Positions 1 through 11,100 of a DNA stretch of 64,000 nt are shown one piece after another. Location of the stretch: contig VWYX01000829.1 of NCBI GenBank assembly GCA_013396525.1, forward strand, positions 62,001 through 126,000. The letters are read 5' to 3'. Position 1 is the stretch's first letter; each line of letters begins with the position of its first letter. The position numbers and the translations under genes are program-made. The stretch comes from Chaetorhynchus papuensis (Eukaryota > Chordata > Aves > Passeriformes > Rhipiduridae). The notes under the pieces were generated by a model. It did not search any database, had not been told where the DNA came from, and saw only the letters and a list, made by a program, of their open reading frames with translations.

Positions 1-3000
1 TTTGTGACACATCTACATCACTGATGTGTATTTCCATACGGCTTAGAGACATCTCTAAAAATAGAAGTATTTTGACTGGGAATAAATGCTGTCTTTTAAG
101 ACTTTAAAAAAAAAATATTTGGTGCTCTACTGCCTTAAATTTTTAACATGGCATAGACTTCTGAATTGAAACTGACAATATATTGTACAAGCCTCTGTCA
201 GTGTAACACTAGAGTTGTGCAACTGCACAGGTAATGAGTGGTTATTTTGGACCCAGAAATTTGTTGGAAATAAGTTAAACTGTGGGAAATGACTTATATT
301 AACAAAGAGAGTAATTAATGCACAGTATAACAGTATGATACATGTTTGTCATCCTTGGGTCGACTGGGAAGTATTTAAAGTACCACTGTTAGAGGTGGGT
401 GGCATGATCTGAATACTTCTTCTAAACACTGATTTTTTTACTCTGGGATTCAGTTAATTTAGCTCAGTTTAGTGAAATTTTTTGGGTATGTTGTATCCTC
501 TCCTTGCAGTAAGTTGTGTGCCTTCAGGATTGTGGAATAGGAATGATTGTTCAAGTACAATCAAGTGAAGCTCATGCATGATGAACTGGAAAAAAGCATT
601 TTGGTATGTTGAAAAGTTCTGAAAACTGGGGAAAAAATGCTGCCCTTTACCTTCTCTCAGATACTAGAGAAAAAAAAAAGCAGCAAGAAAAAAATCTTAT
701 ATGTAATAACATATTGTAATACCATATTGTAATATCGTTTTAGGAGCTACTGAGTATTTTCAGTATTCTGAAATAATTGTTGTAATGTTTTTTGACAAAG
801 GATGTACTGAAATTGTACAGTATGAAGGAAGTCAAAGTTTTGTTTTGACATATGTCTACTCTTCAGGGAATCGAGACTGTTGCTTTTTAAAAATGTTTCC
901 ACACCAGAGTATGTAGGCTTGTTGTTTATAATGATTTAGTTGTTATTCAACTTCTTTTTTACTCTGGGTTTTCTTTTTTTGTCTCAAAATCCAGATGTTG
1001 GTATCTACTTTGTTGGAGACAAGTTAATTGGATTGTTAAAAATTTCTTCCATACTTGCCTTGGGAATGATGAATACTAATCTTCTTTTGATGCTTTACAA
1101 GATATTTGGCACAATTTTTTCCCTACACATAGTCATCTTCTTCACTTTTAGGCATTGAGAGAAACCAAATACTTGTTTTGTCTCTTACAAGCCAGAGTAT
1201 GCTGTTTGCAGGAACTCAGTGCTTCCATTTTTGAACACACTGATGGTGTGCTCTGTGAACATACAAACAATAGAAGTTAAAGCTGTTTGTAGCAGTGCCT
1301 GTGTGGACTCTGTTTAGTGCTTTCATGGATGTCTCCATTGCAGCATCACTCTAATCCTTGGCCTGTGTGTTGAAGCTATTTGTTTAGTGTATTTCTGGTT
1401 TCATTGTACTTGGGTTTGCATTTTGGCCAAATACCTTGAAAAAACAAATTGACAACTGTGCAAGTGTACACACTAGTTAAAAATAAATTGCTCTGTCAGT
1501 ATCATCCTGTGGGGAAAGAAGAACTGTAATTTGAGAATAGTTTTTCCTTTTGTTGGGACACTTCATTTTGCCAGCTCTGTCCTGTGTATTTGTAGTGTCT
1601 GTCCTGTACTTTGAGGTTTATTTCCTTATGGTGCAAATCTGCCATCGTTGGAAGGAGCTCCCAGAGTGTTTACTTCATATAGTGGAGTATTGCAAATTTA
1701 CCTTCAGTTTAATAGTCTGCATCCTCTTTAGTTGATCTGACAGGGAGGAATGCAGCAGCACAGACTTAAAGTGCCAACGCACTAGAAAATGTTAGGAAAT
1801 GTGCAATTGTTCCGTAAAAATGCTGCTTTTCAAGTCTGCCTTCAAGGAAAACAAAACAAAAAGATTGAACAGAAAAGGAAGGGGGGTGGGAAGATTTCCA
1901 TCCTTTTAGTAGCTTCACAATAAATTTGTGGAGTTTTATAACTTGATTAAATACTAGTTTGGTGTTTTCAGTTAAATTGGATGCCATCTCATTGCTATGG
2001 TGTCGTAGCTTGCATGAGAAACTAGTTATCTCCCATGTGTAAACAAATAAATACATTTGTTGTCCCTTTTTCCTTTTCTGCCCTATGACCTGAAGCCAGA
2101 TCTTCATTTCTCTTGTCTCACTGCGTGGTTAACTTGTGGCAAAAAGTGGATGTTAACAAGTTGGCAAACATCCTGAGCTGACGCAGGCTGTGCCTGAACC
2201 TTGCAGATGCACATATGGTAGCGGCTGCTGAGTTTGTGTAGCATCAGTTCTTGTTTGACAGCTTGTACATCATATAATTGGCTCCAGTCCCTTGTAGCTT
2301 CAGTTGGAAATCTACTTGCTTTTAAATATTTGTGAAAACTTGGGTAAAAATTCTTCATAGTCTTGAGAGCTTTTGAAGATACTTTGAGGTGTCTTTTATC
2401 CATTTACTCAAGGAAAAGTGCTAAGGCTTTGCTGGCCTCAGTCTGCTTCCTAGTGACTGCTCTCTGATTCAGGAAGCTGCCTCAGCCTCTTCAGAGCTGC
2501 TTGCATCCTCCTGATATTTGTGTGCTGTGTGCAAGTTGGCTGCTTCTTTTTAGGTTTTCAGTCATTAATTGCTTTTGAATCCTGTTTTTCCATGCATGGA
2601 TTTATAGGCAGAGTTTGTATAGAAATCTGGCCATCTGCAGGATTTCACATCTTTTTATTCATGCTGTTCAATCTAGTGCATGAAAAGCTTTTCTTGAGCA
2701 TCTGGGGGTAGAGTTTGAGATATCAGAGCTTCAAACGGTTCTTTGAGGCAGTTGTCAAGGGTAAAGTTTTCCCAAAATAAAGTTTTCAAGATTTTAAGTG
2801 GGAAGTGGGAGCTTTTGTTTGAGAGAACAGACCCTGCAAACCAAAATGCTTTTGTAAGTCACAGGTTGTGCTTCAAAGGGGAATCTTTTGTGATCAGGTT
2901 AAGCCCTGAAACTTCTAAATATAATTCATAGTGGATTGATTTCTAAACAAATTTTTGAAATCTCTTAATGTATTTCAGTACCTGTGACTGTACTGACATG

Positions 3001-3589
3001 TCTTGTCAGTGAGTAATTTTATTTCTACTTTCCGCTGAGAAAATGTGATTCAAGGATTGGTTTTGCTGATCTATTTAAATTTGAGCCTGGTTTCATGTTG
3101 ATGTTATAGAAATCCAGAAAATCTTAAACCCATATATATTAATTTCTAAAAAATGCTGTATTTTAAAATATTTTATGGATTTAGTGTTTAAAAGCTGCAA
3201 AACAATACTTTTAATGACAGGTAAAGCTACTCTGTTAAATGATACTGTGAAACTTTTCTGATGTTTCAAGGAATGAATGTGTGACAAGGACATTTGTAAT
3301 GACAGAGGTGCCAAACATTCAAGCTTGGCATAAAGTTGATTTTAGCTGAGCATTAATACAGTTCTAGTGCTGTGGTTGCTCCAGCGTGTCTTTCAGGGCC
3401 TTTGTAACTGGATTTCTGTCCAGTTTTTTCTGACAGTTTTTTGTTCATCCTGGTGGTGTGTGTGACTCTTGGGGAGCATGAGGATGGTGAGGCATGATGA
3501 CAGGTGTGTAAATAGGGACTTGTGTGCAGGATTCCTATCCACTGTTACCAGAAGCATCACCAGGTGGATGTGTGTGTAAGTTGCCTGTG

Positions 3590-4161
3590 TGTCACAGTTT
3601 AACCCCAGCCAGGCACCAAGCCCCAGGCAGCCACTTGTTCACTCCCCCTCCATTGGGATGGGGGGAAAAATTGGAAGGGTAAAAGCTGGAAAACTCGTGA
3701 GTTTAGGATAGTTTAACAGGGAAAGCAGAAGCTGCACACAGGCAAAGCAAACCAAGAATTCAGTCACTGCTTCCCATGGGCAGGCAGGTGTTCAGCCATC
3801 TCCAGGGAAACAGGGCCCCATCACACGTAACAGTGACTTGGGAAGACAATTACCCCCACTCCAAACATCCCCTTCTTCCTCCTTCTTCCCCCTACTTTAT
3901 ATACTGAGCATGATGCCATGTGGTACAGAATATTCCTTTGGTCAGTTGGGGTCACCTGTCCTGGCTGTCTCCTCCCAACTTCCCATACATCCTTAGTTTC
4001 ATTGACAGCATGGCAGTACAAAAATCAGAAAAGGCCTTGGCTCTGTGTAAGCCCTGCTCAGCAATAACAAAAGCATCTCTGTATCACCTGTGTTCGGCAC
4101 AAATCCAAAACACAGCCCCATATTGAGGAAAATTAACTCTACCCCATCCCAAAGCAGCACA
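3590..4161 (-). mobile_element. Solo LTR, avian endogenous retrovirus family A (intronic, antisense to NDUFA12)
   Basis: About 570 bp that aligns by eye along its whole length with the LTR at 21143-21665. Shared blocks include TTTAACCCCAGCCAG near the plus-strand left end, CACTGCTTCCC, CAGGTGTTCAGCC, CATCACACRTAACAGTGACTTGG, a CTTCCTCCTTCTTCCCCC block and TGAGCATGATGCCAT. The direction is minus because a TATATAAA box reads on the minus strand (3896-3903) about 260 bases into the element. In that direction the element starts TGTGCTG (4161) and ends near CTGTGACA (3590). The sequence matches a family I recall as common in birds (ERVL-like). No gag, pol or env sequence is attached, so it is a solo LTR. 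I see no clean target-site duplication. Confidence 0.85.
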
Positions 4162-4237
4162 GTCACATCGAGTTAAATTCACTTTATTAATATCCCTTGC
4201 ACATTTCAATAAGAGCCTTAATTTTTATTTTTAAAAA

Positions 4238-4271
4238 GAAAATTAACTCTACCCTGGCCAAAACCGGCATA
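4238..4271 (-). repeat. Extra copy of the LTR terminus, 77 bp from the LTR end
   Basis: A second copy of the first 34 bases (minus-strand sense) of the adjacent LTR. The 17-base block GAAAATTAACTCTACCC occurs at 4128-4144 inside the LTR and again at 4238-4254, and what follows both copies resembles the LTR end (CCAAAACCGGCATA here). The 76-77 bases between them (4162-4237) do not look like LTR and show no polypurine tract against the LTR, so they are probably not retroviral internal sequence. Confidence 0.7.
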
Positions 4272-6287
4272 ATATGTTACAGTACGCAGTTCTGAAAAGC
4301 TGAGGCTCTTCTGGAGTGATACTCCAAAGCATTTTGAAATGCAGTCCTAGAGTCAGTACTAGCAGAATGGACTGTTCTTTTGCCCTTTCTCTTGTGCCAC
4401 ACACTCTGTGTTTCTGTGTTAGCAGTGGAGAGCTTGTTGGGTGTGAGCATAGGATCCCCCCTCTGTCAAGTTAGCTTTTTTGCAGCATTTCTGCCAACCT
4501 TGATGCAGGCTGTCATAGGACATGTGATATCTGAGGGGATGTGAAGCACAGTTGTGCACAGAATTCTTCTGACAGGTGTGAATCGGGCAAGAGAGTTCGC
4601 CTAAGGTGAGAGCTTTGTGTGATGTGGCCAGGGCATTTCAGAGACTGGTTTAAATCACCAGGTTTAAAACTGAGCAAGACCTGATCCTGTATCGTCAGAC
4701 CACATCGTGATTAGTAGTGCTATGGGGCCACCTTTTTCCAGACAGAAATCATTAGCCACTTACCCTTTTTTAAAATAAAAGCAGTGGGAAATGTACACTT
4801 TGAATGAGACCAGATTTACAAAGGAGACTGGAGAGAGGAAGAGCAGGATCGCCTTCGCATTCACATTGCATTGGTCACTTCATCTGAACATGTGTATAAC
4901 TTCCAAACTCCAAAGTGGATCATTTTTCCCACAGGAAGTTGTTCTTTGCCTCTAAACACAGTTTTTTCTTCTTAGTTTTAAATTATCTTATGGTTCCATC
5001 AGTATTCAAGCCAGTTTCCTGGCAGCCCTTAGTCCTACAATGTGTGGCTTTTGGGGGTTTTGTTTGGTTTTTACTTTGAGAAAAAGAACTTCAGGCTGAC
5101 ACTTTTTAAAAATTGACATTTTTGTACTAAAGTTATAGCCAAACTTGAGATTTTTTTTTTTTTTTTAGTACATGTCAAGAAGCAGATTGAAAAGATTACC
5201 AGCCTTCTGTAGAGCTCTTCAGGTTTAGAATGTACCTGTCAGTCTATTTCTCACCACTTTTATTGTGGTTTTGTTTTGCTGTATAAATGAAGTGTGCTGG
5301 CTTTGTTGCTAAGGGCTGAAGATGCAATTTTTAGGTTTTCTAATAGAACTAGAAAAGAGGACTTCATATTTTTAGGTCAAGTCTTTGCAAAAGCTGATTA
5401 GCAGAAGTCTCCTTAATTCTAGTCAGTGAAAAATACATAAGCTTGCAAAAAATGTCATAACCTCACTTTTGTTGTAACTACACGCAGTAGGAAGTACATG
5501 TAAACTGACAGATGATTAAATGTAATTCAGATTTCAAAGTTGCTTCAGGCACTGAAATAGGAATGGGATGGAATCAATTCAGTTGGTCCCTGCTGCAGTG
5601 TTTCAGTAAATTGTTTGGGAAAATGCTTTGCTTGCTCATTAATGTTGCTTGCTCAGTGAAAGATTAACATTTAGTTCATAGGTAAAGGCTAATCACTGTA
5701 ATCACCTGGTAATTACCCTATTACTGATTGGTATTAATCATTGTGTTGTGCAGTCAGTAAACATTTATATGCTTGTTTTAGGTGTACTTACATCATTAAT
5801 CTGTATCCCAAGTGGTAGGCTCATGTATGCTTTGGAAACGGTATTGAAATTGTTGTGCAGTGTAGTCTTCTCGTAATTAAAAACAAGACAAATCTTCATA
5901 ACCTAACAAAGAAAAAGCCCAAACAACAAAACCAAACCTCGTGGTTTTGTCATGTAGTGCCTGCCTTGACCTGGCTGCCTGGTGAAGGCAGTATAAACAA
6001 GTGACAATATACTCTGCCCAAAAACTGAGTGTACAAAGCAACAGGAAATTTGAACTTAGGTGTGCTTTCAACTGCTTGGAGGCAGAACTGTTGTTTATCA
6101 GTTAGGCTTGTGAAACTAATTAAAATCAGTATCTTGTGGTCTCACTGAAAGTCACGCTGGATTAAAATTATTTTCTCCCTTCTCAGAATAAATACTTAGT
6201 GTCTCTTCAGAGGAGGACCCTTGGGAGTCAGGAGATAGGTTTGTCATGTAATGTTCCTTAATATCAATATGTCTTTTTCCTCTTAAG

Positions 6288-6468
6288 GCATCGCTGGCTG
6301 CACTCAATGACAGATGACCCTCCAACTACTCATCCACCAGTCGCTCGTAAATTTATCTGGGAGAACCATAAATTCAATGTGAGTGGCACTCCTGAGCAGT
6401 ATGTGCCTTACTCTACTACTCGCAAGAAGATCCACGAGTGGATCCCACCTAAACCAGCCAGCAAGTAA
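6288..6468 (+). CDS. NDUFA12: NDUFA12 terminal coding exon (complex I accessory subunit)
   Basis: This exon encodes the C-terminal 59 residues of NDUFA12 (B17.2), an accessory subunit of the peripheral arm of mitochondrial complex I on the matrix side. What is seen: the exon opens with one base that completes a split codon (expected Trp), then reads HRWLHSMTDDPPTT, then ARKFIW, NHKFNVSGTPEQYVPYSTT, RKKIHEWIPP, and stops at TAA (6466-6468). This is nearly identical to the human C-terminus, where the full protein is about 145 residues. The paralogous assembly factor NDUFAF2 lacks this tail, so it is a poor alternative. The acceptor and pyrimidine tract at 6270-6287, and the absence of upstream NDUFA12 codons fused to it, argue for a real exon and not a processed retrocopy. 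The frame is intact. The tail ends in PKPASK where human has a different short end, a normal place for divergence. Exons 1-3 lie upstream of the window. Confidence 0.96.
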
Positions 6469-6560
6469 CAACAGCAACAACATGACTTGTCTCACCTTGG
6501 GCTTTCAGTGTAAACTGTATTTTCACTGCTTTTCTTCAGAATAAAAGCCTCCTATAGCAG
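6469..6560 (+). other. NDUFA12: NDUFA12 3' UTR
   Basis: Short 3' UTR of about 90 bases between the TAA stop and the expected cleavage site. It carries a canonical AATAAA at 6540-6545 and a T/G-rich stretch after it (about 6560-6590), the usual arrangement for cleavage 10-25 bases past the signal. The exact end is inferred. Confidence 0.8.
6540..6545 (+). promoter_or_regulatory. NDUFA12: Polyadenylation signal AATAAA of NDUFA12
   Basis: Perfect AATAAA hexamer 72 bases after the stop codon, followed by a GT/T-rich downstream element. No other AATAAA lies between the stop and this site. Confidence 0.85.
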
Positions 6561-7429
6561 TTGTAGTTTAGTTTATTGAATTGGGGGCAGGGAAACAAGT
6601 GAGAAAATGTTGGGAAGAGGATAGAATACGTGACAAGTCTTAATCTCATCAAGATATTGTGCTTTTTCTCATATTGTCAGTGTCCTGTCTTCACATGAGC
6701 AGCTCTCAAACTCTTTTTAGCATGATAACCATTCCTGTGATAGTTACTCCTCATATTTGTGTCATTCAGCAGAGTACAAATGCACATTTGAAATATAGAT
6801 TCCTCATCTCTAACATTATCCTTTTGCAGTCTCTGCATGGCAAATAATGCACTCTTCATGTACTATTTTAGGAAGCCATCTCTTTAAATTTTCATAAGAC
6901 AAGTTAGAATAGTACGACCAGTCAGGACTATAGTTTTCATTCATAAAGTGTTCATAAGTATATACATGAGTATGCAAAAAACATTGCTGTATTCCAATAT
7001 GGGATGATACATAATATAAAAATTGGAAGGCTACATTAATCAAATGACATCTCACCCATAAGGGAACTCAGCCATAAGAAGAGGGCCCTCTGTCACAAAA
7101 ATCTCTTTTGCTGTGGAGGTTCATTACAAGATGTTCTCATAAGGGTTTGAGATGGGCCGTTTGCTCTCTTGTGACAAGATTTTTAAAGGTCTTTGGAAGT
7201 TTGAGATTGCACACGTTTTAGGAGGTAGAGAAGTAAAATGTACCAGAACCTAGTCTCAAAAATGTGAAGCTGGCAAGTGCACTTCAGAAAGAGAGTTGGC
7301 TGGGGCTGCGGCTTTTTTCTGTGTCTTGCTAATTGATGACTTTTATTCCAGTCTGCTTATGTGTTCTAGCAAAGCTGCCCTCTCCACAAGGCTTCCTGTA
7401 CCTGATGACCTACTCTGTGGATAACTGGA
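6561..7429. other. Intergenic sequence after NDUFA12
   Basis: AT-rich unique sequence. I see no coding exon, RNA gene or recognisable repeat here. Confidence 0.6.
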
Positions 7430-8150
7430 ACGGGGTGTGCCCACCCAGCCCCTCATTCACCCCAGCATCTCAGCTGGTTGAGGAAGAAAAGAGAAAGTTC
7501 ATGGGTTGAGAAAGATGGGAAGAGTGCATGCCAGTTATCATGATCAAAAGAGATTTTAATTTATTGCCAATTAAAATTGCATAGTGAGAAACAAAGTCAA
7601 AAACTGTAAAACACCACCTTCCCTCCCCACTTCTTCCCAGGTTCAAGTTCACAGCTTCACTCCTGACTCCTGTACCTCCTCCTTGGGGAATGGTGGTCAG
7701 TCTGTAACAGTTGTTGCGGGCTCTGCTGTTCCTGTCCCCTGCTTCAGCCTGGGTCCTCTTCATGGGCTGCAGTCCTTTTGGATAAACCCAGTATGGGTTT
7801 TCCACAGTCTGAGGTTCCTGTTGGGAAATGCCTGCCTGCTGGTGTGGATTCCTCCTGGGGCTGCTAGGAATCCCAGCTCTGGCACCTGCAGCACCTCCTC
7901 ACCCTCCTTCTGCTTTCAGCTGGGTGTTCACGTGGCTCTGTCCACTTCTTTCCCCCTCATCCTCTGCCTATGCAATATTTTTTGCCCCATCTCCAATCCT
8001 TTTTCCCAGAGGTGCCCCTGTTTGGCAGCCTGCGGTGTGTTGGCTGTATCCAGCACAGGGCAGCCCTGGCCTCTCCCCACAGAGGCTCCTGCAGACCCCA
8101 CTGCCAGCACCTTGCCAACTGCACCCAGAGCACTGACTTACAGAAATCGT
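7430..8150 (-). mobile_element. Degraded LTR, avian endogenous retrovirus family B
   Basis: GC-rich block (pyrimidine/CTG-rich on the plus strand) in AT-rich surroundings. Read on the minus strand it has the order I associate with a second avian LTR family: GGGCTGCAG-type motifs, a stretch reading GTGAACTTGAACCTGGGAAG, then AATAAA (plus-strand complement 7560-7565) followed by a CAGCTGAGATGCTGGGG block and a GGGTGGGCAC end near 7430. The remnant is diverged, its termini are approximate, and I see no target-site duplication. The long frames on both strands here (for example 7584-8156) are by-products of the base composition and not genes. Confidence 0.6.
7560..7565 (-). promoter_or_regulatory. 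LTR-borne AATAAA (minus strand)
   Basis: AATAAA on the minus strand inside the family-B LTR, in the position expected for its R region. It could end minus-strand transcripts approaching NDUFA12 from downstream. This is inference only. Confidence 0.45.
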
Positions 8151-11100
8151 TGTTAAAGATGACTGAGAAGGGGCTTGAGAGTATTACATGCTTGCAACTG
8201 CCTGTCAAGAAGAAAAAACCTTTGCTCCCCAATAACACCCACAGTGGCTGCACCACTTATTCTATGCTGGCTGATTTCCTTTGCATGCCCACCTGACTGG
8301 GTCACTTAACCCTCAGTTGCTTCCTTTCTTATTAAATCAAATTCTGGATTAATTGTTTAAAGGTGGGATTTTTAACTTCATTTTCTTGAAATTAGTTCTA
8401 GTCTTTAAATTAGTAGGAAGTACCACCAACATCTCCTAACCTATCTAATTAGAAAAGGATAATGTTTCATTTACTTTAAGTCAACAAAAGCACTGGGCAC
8501 AGCTGAAAAGCAATTTGAGCCATACTGAGCAGCATAAGTGGAAAGGACTTGTTCAACATTTTTATCTTGATAGAGTATTCAGCATTAAGAACAAAGTTTG
8601 CCCCAGCGCCATTGGAGAGCTTCATCACTAACACTTATCTATACAAGCCCTGTGGGCTCAAACACGGGTAGAGCAATTAATTTTTTTTAAGCCTCTATTT
8701 CTCTTTTATGTGTTTTCTACCAATTTCCTTCCTCTTCCTTCTTTGTCCCCTAGATTTTTGAATTGCATCCTGAACACACATCAGGAGGTACATTTGGGAA
8801 TGAGATTCTTTACTTAGAGGATAGGCAGTAACTCTTCCTATACCTTCCATGCTGAAAGAAGAGATCTCAGCCTGTTTGTCCTTCTGCTGTCATCTAGAAC
8901 AGAAACTTTGAGGAAGCAAACAGTTCTGAACATCTTTGTGTGCAGCAGTGCTACACAGAGAGAAAAATGAGCATGTCCTCCTGCCTTGCTGGGCTGAAGC
9001 AACTCTAGGACTCAGTAGCTTGGTTTAGAAAATATGGTCAATCCCATTTCTGGAGAGGACAGAAACCTGCTCATCCTGCTTTAACCAGCAGGAACCACAA
9101 ATGCTGAATTTTAAATGCAAAATTTCACTGACATCTCTTGTAGTATTGCTCCTCCAAGGTAGATTACACAAGGCATATACAGGAAATAAAGCATATGCAG
9201 AAGAATCAGTGATCTTCCACAGGGCTTTCTGCAAACCTTCTGCAATTCAGTATTTTTATCAGCAACCTCATTCAGTTACGGAAGTTCACCTTCGCTCATG
9301 ACATCTGCCTCAGTATTCAGGTTCAGTTGCTTTCTGGTCTAAATGACATTTTAAATGTCAAGCTGGCCAAGTGTCGCAGCAGATGGTGTCTTCAACCAAG
9401 TGCAACTAAAGTGCTGACAGAAATATTCCCCTTTCACTCAATGTAAGTTTTAAAAGAAACAAATTTCTGATATGGGAACAGGCTCATTAAGAAGACAGGT
9501 ATCTCTTCCAGAAGCAGCAGAGTGCTGAAACCCACTTTTATTTTAAAATTGTGTCTGCAGCAGTAGCTTTCCACATCCCCAGGGTCCAGAGCAGCCCTTT
9601 GCTGTAGCTGCCTGCAGGTTTTTGTTGTGCTCTCAGCATGCTCAGCTCAGTCCCGTGCATTGGCACGGCGCCCTTCCCTCCATGGGGCACTGTATCCTGC
9701 CACCCTGCTGCACCTCTCTGCCCTCTCAGCTGAAACTGCCTAGGACATGTTGGAGTGGAGAACAGTGGGGAAAGGAGCTTCAGGAGACCATCTGATATCC
9801 ATTCTAGCTACAGCAGGAGGAGAAATTTTTGACAGGCAGGGACATCCTAGAGCATTTAAGGAAGCTGAAAGAAGAGGGCAGGAGGCCTTGTCATTTCGTG
9901 CCCAACCTGTGCTGTACTGCTGACTCCTGCATACTGGGTCCATCTGGCTCCTTGAGGGCACACTAACATTCATATATTCACCAACTCACATTTCTATGTC
10001 ATCTAACCTCAGGCTTCAGTTTTTTGGGATGTTTTCTGCTGAAGTTGGTGTTGGGAAGCAGTCTTGATTGGGAGTTACAGGGGCAATTATTTTGGATAGA
10101 GCTGGAAGTCATCAGCCCAGAAAGCTGAGGTATATATTTTCCACAGCTGTGATGCATTCAGAGTGAAACCTTTTATTTACTAATTCTGTTGGGCCTATTA
10201 TTCTGATAGCAGCTGGGGGAGAGAGCGGGAGCAGGTCCTTGAGGTTAAAAAGCTGCAAATCTAAAGGCTCTGCTTTCACACGGTGCTCGCAAGGAGTGCA
10301 CAAAAGCAGGTACTTCAAGGTGTGGGCGAAAGTGGCAGCCTTTAAATGGCACTCCAGGTTCCTCATGCAAGTCCCACAGTAAATGCTGGATTGCACCAAG
10401 GGGAAGCCTATCTCAGTGGAAGCTATCAGAGCAACCCATGTCAGTGGGGAAGGGCCCAGCAGGTACTTTGTCCTGGAGACCTGCTGGGCTTTGAACACCA
10501 CCCTCTGGTTCCCAAGCAGAGCAAGGCCCTCACGGTGGAGCTGATGGTGACTTACCTCCAGCATGGAGCCAGGAAGGGGAGTGCTTTGCTGTGTGCACCC
10601 TACCCAGCTGCCAGCAGGACCATGCTCAGTCTGCAGAAGAAATCAGAGCCGCCAGAGTCTTCTCTTTGCTGAAGGGCCAAAACCAGGTCGGGCTATTTCC
10701 TTATGTTCTCAAATCACTTGAACCCATGCAATGTCACTTCCTGTTCTGATGAATTTTGCAGATGCTCTTAGCTTTGTTCACAGGCAACAAATACAAAGGG
10801 CAGAATTGAACCAGGATCTTGAGAAAAAAAGCATTGTTTTCAAAATATATGTATTTAATAATCACCCATGAGAGGGTTTGTTTTTTTGAAAAAGCACTTT
10901 AAGACTTAGATTTATATGTTTCCTCTCTGCATTTTACTTAGAGATTCTAATTAACGATTTCTTTGGTATTAAATATCAACAGAGTAAAAAAAAAAATTAG
11001 AACATGAATACATGTATTCCAAGCAAGATCTGTATACAGAAATGTGCGTGGGTACATAGGTAGGAAAAAAACAAACCATATTTAACATTAAGACTATATT

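Larger units (their letters stand above)
1..6287 (+). other. NDUFA12: NDUFA12 last intron (3' part)
   Basis: Non-coding stretch leading to a clear splice acceptor. The last bases are a pyrimidine-rich tract (6270-6284) ending in AG at 6286-6287. I looked for the preceding NDUFA12 exon, which should encode the FGRHRWV region, and did not find it, so the intron starts outside the window. It holds an LTR at 3590-4161 with an extra terminal fragment at 4238-4271, T-runs such as 5152-5166, and otherwise unique AT-rich DNA. The reading frames inside it, including a pair on the minus strand at 1766-2403, match nothing I know. Confidence 0.85.

Noticed and set aside
6288..6560. Idea that the NDUFA12 segment is a processed pseudogene
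   Set aside because: It begins exactly at a splice acceptor with a pyrimidine tract, contains only the last exon, is in frame to the stop, and has a normal AATAAA without a following genomic poly-A tail.
7584..8156. 190-codon open frame with several overlapping ones
   Set aside because: It lies in a degraded LTR whose own direction is the opposite strand; no retroviral protein motif is present.
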